Shown here in pieces: positions 8,933 to 19,258 of a DNA stretch of 64,000 bases. This stretch comes from Burkholderiaceae bacterium. GTDB taxonomy: Bacteria; Pseudomonadota; Gammaproteobacteria; Burkholderiales; Burkholderiaceae. Within the stretch, counting starts at the first letter, position 1; each line of letters opens with the position of its first letter. The position numbers were made by a program, and so were the translations under genes. The stretch spans positions 1-64,000 of the forward strand of contig CANFUO010000001.1 of the NCBI GenBank assembly GCA_947450225.1, read 5' to 3'. Below the pieces are notes generated by a model, which saw only the letters and a list, made by a program, of their open reading frames with translations, was not told the DNA's origin and did no database searches.

Positions 8933-9940
8933 ATGACACAACATATTGATATAGATAGTTATATTATTGGTGAGAACTTTAAGCATCAACGTGAGTTGCA
9001 GGGGCTTAGTCGTGCCTTATTGGCCCAAAAACTATGTTGTTCCGTATTGCAAATTCAACAAATTGAAGAAGGTGGTAAATCTTCTTTTTATACCGAAGCG
9101 CAAAAATTAAAAGCGGCAAATAAATTGGCTGCCTTACTTGGTATGTCACAAGAACAGGGCTTCTTGGGGATAGCGCCAGAGATGAAGTCAGACTTTAAGT
9201 TATTAGCCTCATCGCCACAAAACAAGTCAATACAGAACCAGCGTTACTCGCTTGGTGGTATGGCGGGACTGGGTTTAATTGCGAGTGTCGTTATAAGTTT
9301 TGGTATTTATGAGTATGTATCCCCAGACGTTAATTTATATGTCAATAACCACCGGTCCAATGAATCGTTTGCCAAAACAACTCAAGTTCCTGAAGAGCTC
9401 ACTAGTAGTTCTCCAATTAATGAAGAAAAAAAAGTTTCTGAGCAAGCCCAAGGACCCTGTGATGTTGTAGCTCAGAACACGAGTTCATTTGCCCCTATGA
9501 CAGCCAATTTTGCCGGTAATTTTGTGGTGTTTGTAAGTAAAACGCCCCAGAGTGTTTGTTTAGTAGATGGCTCAGGCAATAAACAACAAATCGACATTAT
9601 TCCTGGGCAAAACAAAGTCGTTAGTGGCGTTGGGCCATTTACGATTTTAGGGCGTAATTTACTTGAAATTGAGGCCTATTATCAGGGCTGGAGAGTTGCT
9701 AATATAACGCAGGATACTCAAAGTATTGCCCTCAAAGAACTCCCTATACCAATACGAAGTGAGCCGCCAAAAGCGGTTGTAGTGAGTCAAAGCACGACTG
9801 TTAAGGAGCCGCAGACCAGCTCTAATTCCAATATTGTTTTACCAGTTACAAACACCAATCAAGCAGGGGAAAATACATCCCAACCACTACTGAACGACTC
9901 TAGAATGAATTCAGTTATTAATAAAACCATCGAAGAGTAA
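8933..9940 (+). CDS. RodZ-like HTH / single-TM protein
   Basis: N-terminal XRE-type HTH (GENFKHQRELQGLSRALLAQKLCCSVLQIQQIEEG), a TM segment (GLGLIASVVISFGIYEYV), C-terminal domain resembling DUF4115 (SVCLVDGSGNKQQIDIIPGQNKVVSGVGPFTILGRN). Confidence 0.7.
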   Translation: MTQHIDIDSYIIGENFKHQRELQGLSRALLAQKLCCSVLQIQQIEEGGKSSFYTEAQKLKAANKLAALLGMSQEQGFLGIAPEMKSDFKLLASSPQNKSIQNQRYSLGGMAGLGLIASVVISFGIYEYVSPDVNLYVNNHRSNESFAKTTQVPEELTSSSPINEEKKVSEQAQGPCDVVAQNTSSFAPMTANFAGNFVVFVSKTPQSVCLVDGSGNKQQIDIIPGQNKVVSGVGPFTILGRNLLEIEAYYQGWRVANITQDTQSIALKELPIPIRSEPPKAVVVSQSTTVKEPQTSSNSNIVLPVTNTNQAGENTSQPLLNDSRMNSVINKTIEE

Positions 9941-10030
9941 GAAAAACACGCTTAGTTTGTTCGGAGGAAATTTCAGATGGTTTATCATCATGTGAGATTA
10001 ACTTCAATCATCATGAAAGGTGACAAATTA

Positions 10031-10726
10031 ATGAATTACGTTTTTGACCCAGAAAAAATACCTAGTGTGCCAGTTAGAGGTTCCAACTTGCACTATGCCG
10101 TTTCGAGAATCTTTTGTGTTGGCAGAAACTACGCTGCTCATGCTAGAGAAATGGGTTTTGACCCTGATCGTGAGCCACCTTTTTACTTTACAAAGCCTGC
10201 CAATGCCCTCGTGATGAGTGGCGCAACGATTCCTTATGCTTTAGGTACTCAAAACCTGCATTATGAAATGGAGTTAGTTATCGCAATAAGTAAGCCTGCT
10301 TTTAGAGTATCTGTTGAAAAAGCACAAGATTATATTTATGGTTATGCCTGTGGTCTTGATATGACTAGAAGAGATTTGCAAATTAAGAGTCGTGAAATTG
10401 GGAGGCCTTGGGATTTTGGTAAGGCTTTTGAAAATTCAGCGATTATGACGAGTCTAGTTCCTAAGTCTGAAGTAGGTGAAATCAATGCAGGGAATATTGA
10501 TTTACAGGTGAACGGCGTCATGAAACAAAAAGCTGACTTAAAAGATATGATTTGGAGTGTCTCTGAAATCATTGCAAATTTATCTGAGTATTATCATTTG
10601 AATACTGGAGATTTAATCTATACAGGCACACCTGAAGGGGTTGGACCTGTTGTTGCTGGTGATCATTTGCTTGGTTCAATTGATCAATTAGGGACTTTGG
10701 AATTGCATATTGGCCCTGCTGAATAA
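10031..10726 (+). CDS. Fumarylacetoacetate hydrolase (FAH) family protein
   Basis: IFCVGRNYAAHAREMG; YEMELVIAI; GYACGLDMTRRDLQ; TGTPEGVGPVVAGD. Confidence 0.9.
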   Translation: MNYVFDPEKIPSVPVRGSNLHYAVSRIFCVGRNYAAHAREMGFDPDREPPFYFTKPANALVMSGATIPYALGTQNLHYEMELVIAISKPAFRVSVEKAQDYIYGYACGLDMTRRDLQIKSREIGRPWDFGKAFENSAIMTSLVPKSEVGEINAGNIDLQVNGVMKQKADLKDMIWSVSEIIANLSEYYHLNTGDLIYTGTPEGVGPVVAGDHLLGSIDQLGTLELHIGPAE

Positions 10727-10742
10727 GTAACGATAGATACCT

Positions 10743-11411
10743 ATGATTAATAAAATTTTGACGCAGATGTCCGATGCCTTTGTCGGACTGAAGGATGGCG
10801 CAACCATCATGATTGGAGGTTTTGGCGGTTCGGGTATTCCTCATGATTTAATTAACTGCCTAGTGGAACAAGATGCTAAAGACCTTGTCATTATTACCAA
10901 TAATGCTGGCAGTGGTGAGACTGGGATTGCCGCATTATTAAAGGCACGCCGCGTGCGTAAAATTGTTTGTTCTTATCCGCGCATGGCTGATTCACATCAC
11001 TTCGAAACCCTTTATCGCGCTGGTCAAATTGAATTAGAGTTAGTTCCACAGGGTAATTTGGCGGAACGGATTCGTGCTCAGGGTGCAGGTCTTGGTGGTT
11101 TTTTTACGCAAACTGCTTATGGCACCTTGCTCGCAGAAGGTAAAGAAACAAGACTCATCAATGGTAAGCATTATGTTTTTGAAACGCCGCTTGCTGCAGA
11201 CTTTGCATTAGTGAGGGCTTTACGCGCTGATCGATACGGTAATTTAGTCTATCGAAAGGCTGGTCGTAACTTTGGGCCTGTAATGGCAATGGCTGCAAAA
11301 ACGACGATTGCGCAGGTGAGTGAAGTGGTTGAGCTTGGTGCGCTTGATCCAGAGGCTGTTGTTACGCCAGGTATATTTGTTCAACATGTTGCTTTAGTGA
11401 GGGGTGAATAA
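10743..11411 (+). CDS. pcaI: 3-oxoacid CoA-transferase subunit A (3-oxoadipate type)
   Basis: DGATIMIGGFGGSGIPHDLINCLVEQ; overlaps the subunit B start; followed by 3-oxoadipyl-CoA thiolase. Confidence 0.9.
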   Translation: MINKILTQMSDAFVGLKDGATIMIGGFGGSGIPHDLINCLVEQDAKDLVIITNNAGSGETGIAALLKARRVRKIVCSYPRMADSHHFETLYRAGQIELELVPQGNLAERIRAQGAGLGGFFTQTAYGTLLAEGKETRLINGKHYVFETPLAADFALVRALRADRYGNLVYRKAGRNFGPVMAMAAKTTIAQVSEVVELGALDPEAVVTPGIFVQHVALVRGE

Positions 11412-12067
11412 TGAGTCAGGTTCCATTAAAACCGATCACAAGAAATGAAATTGCCCAAAAAATTGCTTTGTGTATCCCTGAAGGTTCCTATGTCAATTTA
11501 GGGATTGGGATGCCAACCTTGGTCGCTAATTACCTCCCCGCAGACAAAGATATTTTCTTGCATTCTGAAAATGGGATTTTAGGGATGGGACCGGCTCCTG
11601 AAAAGGGTCAGGAAGACTGGGATTTAATTAATGCTGGCAAGCAACCAGTGACGATTTTACCTGGAGGTGCATTTTTTCATCAAGCAGATTCATTTGCCAT
11701 GATGAGGGGAGGCCATTTAGATATTTGTGTATTAGGTGCTTTTCAAGTATCCCAAGCTGGTGATTTAGCAAGTTGGCATACTGGTGAACCCAATGCAATA
11801 CCTGCAGTTGGTGGTGCCATGGATTTAGCTGTTGGCGCAAAGAAAACATTTGTCATGATGGAGCATCTGACAAAAGAGGGTGTGAGTAAACTGGTGCAAA
11901 CCTGTACCTATCCATTAACTGGTGTTGCATGTGTGGCGATGGTTTTTACGGATCTTGGTATTTTTGAAATTACCCCGTCAGGATTTTTGGTAAAAGAATT
12001 ATTCAATGGCATGAGCCTTGAAAGCGTTCAGGCAGTAACCAACGCTCAACTAACGATGTCAACATAA
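11411..12067 (+). CDS. pcaJ: 3-oxoacid CoA-transferase subunit B (3-oxoadipate type)
   Basis: IPEGSYVNLGIGMPTLVANYLP; LHSENGILGMGP catalytic SENG motif. Confidence 0.91.
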   Translation: MSQVPLKPITRNEIAQKIALCIPEGSYVNLGIGMPTLVANYLPADKDIFLHSENGILGMGPAPEKGQEDWDLINAGKQPVTILPGGAFFHQADSFAMMRGGHLDICVLGAFQVSQAGDLASWHTGEPNAIPAVGGAMDLAVGAKKTFVMMEHLTKEGVSKLVQTCTYPLTGVACVAMVFTDLGIFEITPSGFLVKELFNGMSLESVQAVTNAQLTMST

Positions 12068-12086
12068 TTTTTAATAGGAAACTGAT

Positions 12087-13301
12087 ATGTCAAGTGCAAT
12101 ACCTGTGGCTTATATATGTGATGCTGTAAGAACGCCAATCGGTCGTTACGGTGGTATTTTATCTAGCATCCGCACCGATGATTTAGGTGCTCTGCCCATC
12201 CAAGCATTAATGAGTCGTAATCCTTCAGTGGACTGGTCTAAGTTAGATGAAGTTGTTTATGGAAACACCAATCAAGCTGGTGAAGATAATCGTAATGTGG
12301 CGCATATGAGCTCTCTTTTAGCTGGCTTACCTGTTGATGTGCCTGGTTCTACGGTTAATCGCTTATGTGGCTCTGGTATGGATGCCATTGGTGTAGTTGC
12401 GCGTGCAATCGCTTCAGGTCAAATTCAGATTGCGATTGCCGGTGGTGTTGAAAGTATGAGTCGTGCTCCATTTGTTATGCCTAAAGCAGAGACAGCCTTT
12501 GCAAGAGCTAATGCAGTTTATGACACGACAATTGGATGGCGTTTTGTCAATCCAAAAATGAAGAAGATGTATGGTGTTGATTCGATGCCAGAGACTGCGC
12601 AAAATGTTGCAGATGATTATGGTGTATCTCGTGCCGATCAAGACGCCTTTGCGCTGAGAAGCCAAGAAAAAGCCTTGATTGCCCAAAACAATGGACGTTT
12701 AAGTAAGGAAATCGTACCCGTCAATATCACCTCTAAAAAAGGTGAGGTATTTACCGTGATGCTAGATGAGCATCCCCGTACAACAACCCTTGAAGTCCTA
12801 CAAAAATTAAAACCCATCGTGAGACCAGACGGCAGCGTTACTGCTGGGAATTCATCTGGCGTGAATGATGGCGCATGCGCATTACTCATTGCCTCAGAAA
12901 AAGCCATGGCGGATTATCAACTCAAGCCACGAGCTAAAATTTTAGGAATGGCAACCGCAGGAGTTCCACCTAGAGTTATGGGAATTGGTCCTGCACCAGC
13001 AAGTAAAAAATTACTTGCGCAGTTAGGGATGACGATTGATCAAGTAGACGTGATCGAACTTAATGAGGCATTTGCTTCTCAAGGACTTGCTACATTGCGT
13101 GAGTTAGGCGTTGCGGATGATGACCCACGTGTTAATCCCAATGGCGGTGCAATTGCACTAGGACACCCGCTTGGTATGAGTGGTGCCAGACTTGTCACAA
13201 CTGCCCTACATGAATTAGAACTTAAACAGGGTCGTTATGCCTTATGTACGATGTGTATTGGTGTAGGGCAAGGAATTGCTATGATGATTGAACGTGTTTA
13301 A
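12087..13301 (+). CDS. pcaF: 3-oxoadipyl-CoA thiolase
   Basis: Thiolase motifs NRLCGSGMDAIG, VIELNEAFASQGLA, NPNGGAIALGHPLGMSGARLV, CTMCIGVGQG. Confidence 0.94.
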   Translation: MSSAIPVAYICDAVRTPIGRYGGILSSIRTDDLGALPIQALMSRNPSVDWSKLDEVVYGNTNQAGEDNRNVAHMSSLLAGLPVDVPGSTVNRLCGSGMDAIGVVARAIASGQIQIAIAGGVESMSRAPFVMPKAETAFARANAVYDTTIGWRFVNPKMKKMYGVDSMPETAQNVADDYGVSRADQDAFALRSQEKALIAQNNGRLSKEIVPVNITSKKGEVFTVMLDEHPRTTTLEVLQKLKPIVRPDGSVTAGNSSGVNDGACALLIASEKAMADYQLKPRAKILGMATAGVPPRVMGIGPAPASKKLLAQLGMTIDQVDVIELNEAFASQGLATLRELGVADDDPRVNPNGGAIALGHPLGMSGARLVTTALHELELKQGRYALCTMCIGVGQGIAMMIERV

Positions 13302-13315
13302 ATTGAATATATTTA

Positions 13316-14014
13316 ATGAACACTGAAAGTGTGGGTGGTATTGTTGATCGCGTTATTCAGTCGAGAAAGTCGGTAAGGGGCTTTTTGCCAACTGCTATCC
13401 CCCACGATACCATTTTAGAAATTATAGCCACTGCCAGCCGTGCACCATCAGGATCAAATATACAACCTTGGAAAGTATATGTATTAGAAGGAGCGGTAAA
13501 AAATAATTTATCTGCTGCAGTCAAAGACGTATTTAATGATCCAGTATTGCGTTCATTGCACCGTCCGGAATATATCTATTACCCCAAAACATGGGTAGAG
13601 CCATTTTTATCCAGACGCCGTAAGGTAGGAATTGACTTATATAAGTTAGTCGGTATTGGGCGCGGCGAGAGTGAAAAAATGCATGAGCAACATGCTAAGA
13701 ATTTTGATTTTTTTGGCGCGCCTACTGTGCTTTTTTTTACCATTCCCCGAATGATGGAGCAGGGTAGTTGGCTTGACTACGGCATGTTTTTACAAAATAT
13801 TCTTATCTCAGCAACTGCTCGTGGATTAGGGACTTGCCCACAAGCGGCCTTTATTTCCTATCATCAGATCGTCGCAAAGCATCTTAAGTTTGATGAAAGT
13901 GAGCAACTTGTCTGTAGTATCTCAATAGGTTATGAAGATCCATCTGTTCTTGAGAATCAACTGACCACAGAACGGGTTCCTGTCAGTGAATTTGTTCATT
14001 TTGTGACTGAGTAA
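13316..14014 (+). CDS. Nitroreductase family protein
   Basis: IQSRKSVRGF, TASRAPSGSNIQPWKVYVLEG, ATARGLGTCPQAAF. Confidence 0.9.
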   Translation: MNTESVGGIVDRVIQSRKSVRGFLPTAIPHDTILEIIATASRAPSGSNIQPWKVYVLEGAVKNNLSAAVKDVFNDPVLRSLHRPEYIYYPKTWVEPFLSRRRKVGIDLYKLVGIGRGESEKMHEQHAKNFDFFGAPTVLFFTIPRMMEQGSWLDYGMFLQNILISATARGLGTCPQAAFISYHQIVAKHLKFDESEQLVCSISIGYEDPSVLENQLTTERVPVSEFVHFVTE

Positions 14015-14015
14015 A

Positions 14016-15341
14016 TTACTTTTTTTTGATAGCCACTTCATCAAGACTTCTTAAAAAAGCCATTTTTTCTTTAATCTGAATTTCTAGTCCACGATCAGTA
14101 GGTATATACCACTCTGGTTTTACCATTCCATCAGGTAGATAAGATTCTCCTGCAGAGTAGCCATGTGCTTCATCATGAGGATAACGATAGGCATGACCAT
14201 AGCCCAGATTTTTCATTAAATGTGTTGGGGCATTACGTAAGTGCAGTGGTACTTCCTGACTTCGATCTTTTGATACAAAAGATCTCGCCGCGTTATAGGC
14301 GACATACGCGGCATTACTTTTTGCAGCAATGGCTAAATAGATGACAGCTTCGCCAAGAGCTAATTCCCCTTCTGGTGAGCCTAGTCGCTCAAAAGTTTGG
14401 CAAGCATCTAGACATAATTGAATTGCACGAGGATCTGCCAAACCTATATCTTCCCATGCCATACGAACCAACCTTCTACCAAGGTAAAGGGGGTCTGTAC
14501 CACCATCAAGCATTCTACATAGCCAATAAAGAGAAGCATCAGGATTTGAGCCTCGTACTGACTTATGAAGTGCAGAAATTTGATCATAAAAGTGTTCGCC
14601 ACCTTTATCGAAGCGTCTGCCTTGAGAGCTAATCATGTTTTCAAGATAAGTTGCATCAATTTGCAGATGCTCAGTAGGTAATTTTCCTGAAAGTCCTTGG
14701 TCCAATAAATTTAAAAATCGTCTGGCATCGCCGTCCGCATAATTGACTAAGATGTCTAGCGCATCATCTTCGACATCAATGACACGACCAATCACACCTT
14801 CGACACGTATCAGAAGAGCTTTTAGATGCTGCGCAATGAGCGGTTTTAAAACATAAGTGTGGGAGCGAGACAAAAGAGCTGAATTGACTTCAAAAGAAGG
14901 ATTTTCAGTAGTTGCACCGATAAAAGTAAGAAGGCCGGACTCCACAAAAGGAAGAAGAGCGTCTTGTTGACTCTTGTTAAAGCGATGAATCTCATCAACA
15001 AATAAAATGGTTTTTTTCTGCGAATGAAGTAACACTTCTTGCGCATCCTCAACCGCCGACCTTATATCCTTAACACCCGCAAGAACTGCAGATAAAGGGA
15101 TAAAGTGACAATCAAAAGCATGTGCCATGAGACGTGCAAGCGAAGTTTTTCCTACACCAGGAGGGCCCCATAAAATCATCGAATGAATTTTTCTTGAGGC
15201 AAAAGCAACCTGTAAAGATTTACCTTGTCCTAACAGATGTTCTTGACCCAGTACCTCATTAAGTGATGTTGGGCGCATTGCTTCAGCGAGCGGAATTTGA
15301 GGCCACAAGGGGCGTTCAAGAAACTCGATAGATTCAGTCAT
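14016..15341 (-). CDS. rarA: Replication-associated recombination protein A (RarA/MgsA AAA+ ATPase)
   Basis: Walker [57 protein letters not shown]. Confidence 0.95.
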   Translation of the reverse strand: MTESIEFLERPLWPQIPLAEAMRPTSLNEVLGQEHLLGQGKSLQVAFASRKIHSMILWGPPGVGKTSLARLMAHAFDCHFIPLSAVLAGVKDIRSAVEDAQEVLLHSQKKTILFVDEIHRFNKSQQDALLPFVESGLLTFIGATTENPSFEVNSALLSRSHTYVLKPLIAQHLKALLIRVEGVIGRVIDVEDDALDILVNYADGDARRFLNLLDQGLSGKLPTEHLQIDATYLENMISSQGRRFDKGGEHFYDQISALHKSVRGSNPDASLYWLCRMLDGGTDPLYLGRRLVRMAWEDIGLADPRAIQLCLDACQTFERLGSPEGELALGEAVIYLAIAAKSNAAYVAYNAARSFVSKDRSQEVPLHLRNAPTHLMKNLGYGHAYRYPHDEAHGYSAGESYLPDGMVKPEWYIPTDRGLEIQIKEKMAFLRSLDEVAIKKK

Positions 15342-15416
15342 TAGAGCGAGCGAGCTTTACAAAGAAGATGTTATGCAACTCCAAATAGATCCAGCTGATC
15401 AACAAGCAAACAAAGA

Positions 15417-16631
15417 CTAGTGTTTGGCCAATTCAATTTTTGCTATGGCAGCACGGTGAACTTCATCAGGACCATCGGCCAAGCGAAGAATACGTTGCCA
15501 AGCATAGGCATAGGCTAAATCAAAGTCTTGGCAAACACCACCACCACCATGTGCCTGAATCGACCAATCAATAATTTTTGCGGCCATGTTTGGCGCTACA
15601 ACTTTAATCATCGCGATTTCAGCCCTAGCAACCTTATTGCCAGAAACATCCATCGTCTGAGCAGCTTTGAGAGTTAAAAGACGTGCTTGATCAATCATGC
15701 ACCTTGATTCAGCAATACGTTCATGCCAAACACCCTGCTCAGCAATTGGCTTACCGAAAGCTACACGCTCTTTTAAACGCTTACACATGGACTCTAAGGC
15801 ACGTTCGGCAACACCAATCGACCGCATGCAATGATGAATCCGGCCAGGACCTAAACGGCCTTGAGCAATTTCAAAGCCACGACCTTCACCCAGAAGCATA
15901 TTTGTTGCAGGTACACGAACATTATTCAGTACAACCTCCATATGACCGTGGGGGGCATCATCATAACCAAAGATAGAAAGAGGACGGATAATCTCTACAC
16001 CGGGAGAATTAGACGGCACAAGAATCATCGATTGCTGTGCATGACGCGGGGCATCAGGATCTGTTTTACCCATCACAATGTAGATGGCGCACCTTGGATC
16101 ACCGGCGCCAGAAGACCACCACTTACGACCATTAATGATGTATTCGTCGCCATCTCGCGTGATGCTACATTGAATATTCGTGGCATCACTGGAGGCAACA
16201 TCAGGTTCCGTCATTAGAAAAGCCGAGCGAATTTTTCCTTTTAAGAGAGGCTCTAACCAAGCATCTTTTTGTGCTTCAGTTCCGTATCTCTCGAATGTTT
16301 CCATATTGCCAGTATCCGGCGCGTTGCAATTAAAAACCTCTGGGGCAATATGGGATCGCCCCATGATTTCACATAAAGGGGCATATTCCAAATTATTTAG
16401 GCCTTCTGGAGCACGCGAAGAGCGTGGTAGAAAGAGATTCCATAATCCAGCCGCTTGCGCTTTAGGTTTTAACTCTTCGATTAATTGGGAAGGGATCCAG
16501 GCATTACCAGCTTTGCGATTTACTGCAATCTCTTCATAAAAAGGATGTTCATTAGGATAAATGTGCTCATCCATGAAACTTAATAAGCGCTTTCTTAAAT
16601 CTTCTACTTTGCTTGAATATGTAAAATCCAC
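15417..16631 (-). CDS. Acyl-CoA dehydrogenase
   Basis: [51 protein letters not shown]. Confidence 0.93.
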   Translation of the reverse strand: MDFTYSSKVEDLRKRLLSFMDEHIYPNEHPFYEEIAVNRKAGNAWIPSQLIEELKPKAQAAGLWNLFLPRSSRAPEGLNNLEYAPLCEIMGRSHIAPEVFNCNAPDTGNMETFERYGTEAQKDAWLEPLLKGKIRSAFLMTEPDVASSDATNIQCSITRDGDEYIINGRKWWSSGAGDPRCAIYIVMGKTDPDAPRHAQQSMILVPSNSPGVEIIRPLSIFGYDDAPHGHMEVVLNNVRVPATNMLLGEGRGFEIAQGRLGPGRIHHCMRSIGVAERALESMCKRLKERVAFGKPIAEQGVWHERIAESRCMIDQARLLTLKAAQTMDVSGNKVARAEIAMIKVVAPNMAAKIIDWSIQAHGGGGVCQDFDLAYAYAWQRILRLADGPDEVHRAAIAKIELAKH

Positions 16632-16761
16632 AAAATCCCCCCTAATATCAATTGATTAATTGTAAACTGTTAGCCTGAGTTTCAGTCAGATCCGCCGATT
16701 TATAGCTAATTTTAAAAAACATTGGTATAAATATAACTAATCAAACTACATTATTCAAAGC

Positions 16762-17538
16762 ATGTTAATCATCTTATCTCCAGCAAAGACTCTAGATTTT
16801 GATGAATTCAAGTTACCTTTGCCGACCAGCGAGCCTGAATTTATTCCAGAGGCGAGTCAGCTCATTACTGAGTTAAAGAAGTATTCAGTGCAAGAAATTG
16901 CTTCTCTGATGTCACTTTCAGATAAGCTGTCAGCATTAAACGCCGCTCGCTATGCATCCTGGAGTAAGAAATTTACTGTTGAAAACAGTAAGGCTGCATT
17001 ATTTGCTTTTAATGGTGATGTTTATGAAGGCTTGCAAGCAAGCACATTTACCAAAAAACACATGGAATTTGCACAGCGACATCTGCGTATATTGTCGGGT
17101 TTATATGGTGTATTAAAGCCATTAGATTTAATGCAAGCCTATCGCTTAGAGATGGGGACGCATTTAGCCACCAAAAAAGGTAAGGATCTTTATGAGTTTT
17201 GGGGGTCGAAAGTAACTGAAAAAATCCAATCTGATTTAAAAGCATTGAAGAAATCATTTCTGCTGAATTTAGCATCCGATGAATATTTCAAGGTTATTCA
17301 ATCGAAGGAATTTGGATTTCCAATTATTTCTCCGGTCTTTCAAGATGAGAAAGATGGTAAGTTTAAAATTATTTCCTTCTATGCCAAAAGGGCAAGGGGA
17401 TTGATGGCTAGGTATATCATTCAAAATTCGATTCAAGATTCTGATCAGTTAAGACACTTCGATCTTGAAGGTTATTGTTTTGTGCCAGAATTATCACAAC
17501 CACATCAGCCTGTTTTCCAAAGAAAGCAAAGCAAATAA
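16762..17538 (+). CDS. yaaA: Peroxide stress protein YaaA
   Basis: MLIILSPAKTLDFD; NGDVYEGLQA; LSGLYGVLKPLDLMQAYRLEMGT. Confidence 0.95.
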   Translation: MLIILSPAKTLDFDEFKLPLPTSEPEFIPEASQLITELKKYSVQEIASLMSLSDKLSALNAARYASWSKKFTVENSKAALFAFNGDVYEGLQASTFTKKHMEFAQRHLRILSGLYGVLKPLDLMQAYRLEMGTHLATKKGKDLYEFWGSKVTEKIQSDLKALKKSFLLNLASDEYFKVIQSKEFGFPIISPVFQDEKDGKFKIISFYAKRARGLMARYIIQNSIQDSDQLRHFDLEGYCFVPELSQPHQPVFQRKQSK

Positions 17539-18779
17539 TGCCCATTACCAAATCGACCCTTAAAACCAGTTCAGTAACACGTGTATCTTCGAAAGTAAGA
17601 AATACACCTGAAGTGGAAAAATTAGTGGCAGATGTGCTTGCATTGGCAGCTTCAGGTAGCAAAGTTGAGGATAATTTTTGGGAAACTAAATTGTTTGAGC
17701 GTCTCAATCGTTTATTGAGTAATCAAAATCAAGCGGTCTTAGATGCTTGCTTAGACCAGACATTCAAATCCCAAACAGCCGCGTTTGAAATACTCGCAGA
17801 TGCTATTGAAACATCTGCCGAATCGATGCTTTACGAATTTGATGGAAAAACTTATGAGGTATTACTCTTAGCGATTCCAATCATTGCACAAACAAGGTAT
17901 GCCATCCCCTCTGGTCCTATGCGTACAGGTTTAATTGCAGAGACGGTTGAGTATTTAAAAGACTTAGTACTGGCAAAACAAATTCATTTATCGATTGTTC
18001 CTTGGTTATATAGTATTGATCAAATACCTCAGTCGCATAGTCAAACAAGACTACTACTTGAGAAAATGGCTAAGTCTGCAGTTGAACAATCGGACGTTGT
18101 CTATCAATTAAAAGAAATGCCTGAAACTATTCCGGTACTTGCAGATCCTCGCTTTATCTTATGTGCTGTAGGGGTAGTGAAGGGGGATGCGATGTTCATC
18201 TGGCAATCTGAAGAGCAGATTCGTGTTGAAAGAAGTTTAGCGTTAAAACGTTGGCAAGTTGCGATGCACTCGGTATTAACCGAGGTATTGCCTGGCTGTG
18301 AGTTTGAAGTTTTATTACCGGATGCTTTTTTTACTAATTGTCGAGAAGCAGATAAAAAGGTCAGACCACTGAGTTTGACCGCTGCAGTAAATTATTTAGA
18401 GTCAACTCTAGGAGTAACGCCGGTTGAATTATCGTGTGTTGTGGCTGCATTTGGGAATGAGATAACAGATGAGTTCAGAATATCTTTCTCAATTAAAGGA
18501 CATCCTGAGGTAATCTATGGTGTTGTATGGCCTTTATATGATCGTGAAACAGTATCTCTTGACGATATTGAAAGTGGCGGTAGTGGAAATACCACGATAG
18601 AACTTATTTCCGATACCTTGCATGAGGCAGGGGTTGGTGATGTTTTCAAACATGCGATGCTTTTTACACCTGAAATGTGTGAAGATTGTGGAGTGCCACT
18701 ATTTCCGAATCGGTCAGCGGAGGTGGTTCATGCAGAAATGCCAGAAGACACACCTGCCCAGCAGTTGTTATTTCATTAA
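17538..18779 (+). CDS. Conserved hypothetical protein, possibly DUF2863 family
   Basis: 413 aa from ATG overlapping the yaaA stop (TAATG); position and general character recall DUF2863 of Burkholderiales; family assignment from memory. Confidence 0.72.
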   Translation: MPITKSTLKTSSVTRVSSKVRNTPEVEKLVADVLALAASGSKVEDNFWETKLFERLNRLLSNQNQAVLDACLDQTFKSQTAAFEILADAIETSAESMLYEFDGKTYEVLLLAIPIIAQTRYAIPSGPMRTGLIAETVEYLKDLVLAKQIHLSIVPWLYSIDQIPQSHSQTRLLLEKMAKSAVEQSDVVYQLKEMPETIPVLADPRFILCAVGVVKGDAMFIWQSEEQIRVERSLALKRWQVAMHSVLTEVLPGCEFEVLLPDAFFTNCREADKKVRPLSLTAAVNYLESTLGVTPVELSCVVAAFGNEITDEFRISFSIKGHPEVIYGVVWPLYDRETVSLDDIESGGSGNTTIELISDTLHEAGVGDVFKHAMLFTPEMCEDCGVPLFPNRSAEVVHAEMPEDTPAQQLLFH

Positions 18780-19256
18780 ATCGACAGCTTTTGAATTATC
18801 TACCACGGGTAAATCAGCGTGTTTACAATAATCAAGTAAGCGTTGCCCAGCCTTACTATCGAAGAGCATTGCTTTGCCTGGAATAATGAACCAGTCATAG
18901 CGATGCACAATATCAGAAAAACGAGAAACCCCATTCAAGGCTTCAATACCAGTCATGGTGAAGAGTTTTCTATTAAACAAAAACAAATAGTTGTTGCCAG
19001 ATTGCGCGGTTTTTACTTTGACATTATTTTCACAAGTCCAAACAGTCTCATTGCCAACCTTGAGCATCTCAAATTTTTTCTCATCCTCAGATAATGAAGT
19101 CATAGGCGTATTTTTAGAATTATTTTTTTGTGCAAACACATTTGTTTGAAAACCGAAGAGAAGAATTAATAAACATACACAGATCATCACATGTTGGGTA
19201 ATGGCGGCATGCTTAACGGAATGATATTTAAGAGTGTTAATGATACGTTGATTCAT
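18768..19256 (-). CDS. Hypothetical secreted protein
   Basis: N-terminal hydrophobic signal (MICVCLLILLFGFQTNVFAQ); no family recognised. Confidence 0.6.
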   Translation of the reverse strand: MNQRIINTLKYHSVKHAAITQHVMICVCLLILLFGFQTNVFAQKNNSKNTPMTSLSEDEKKFEMLKVGNETVWTCENNVKVKTAQSGNNYLFLFNRKLFTMTGIEALNGVSRFSDIVHRYDWFIIPGKAMLFDSKAGQRLLDYCKHADLPVVDNSKAVDLMK

Positions 19257-19258
19257 AT

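Noticed and set aside
16180-16539. 119-aa plus-strand ORF antisense to acyl-CoA dehydrogenase (also 15683-15976 and 15861-16217)
   Set aside because: Shadow ORFs within a clear acyl-CoA dehydrogenase coding sequence; no domain.
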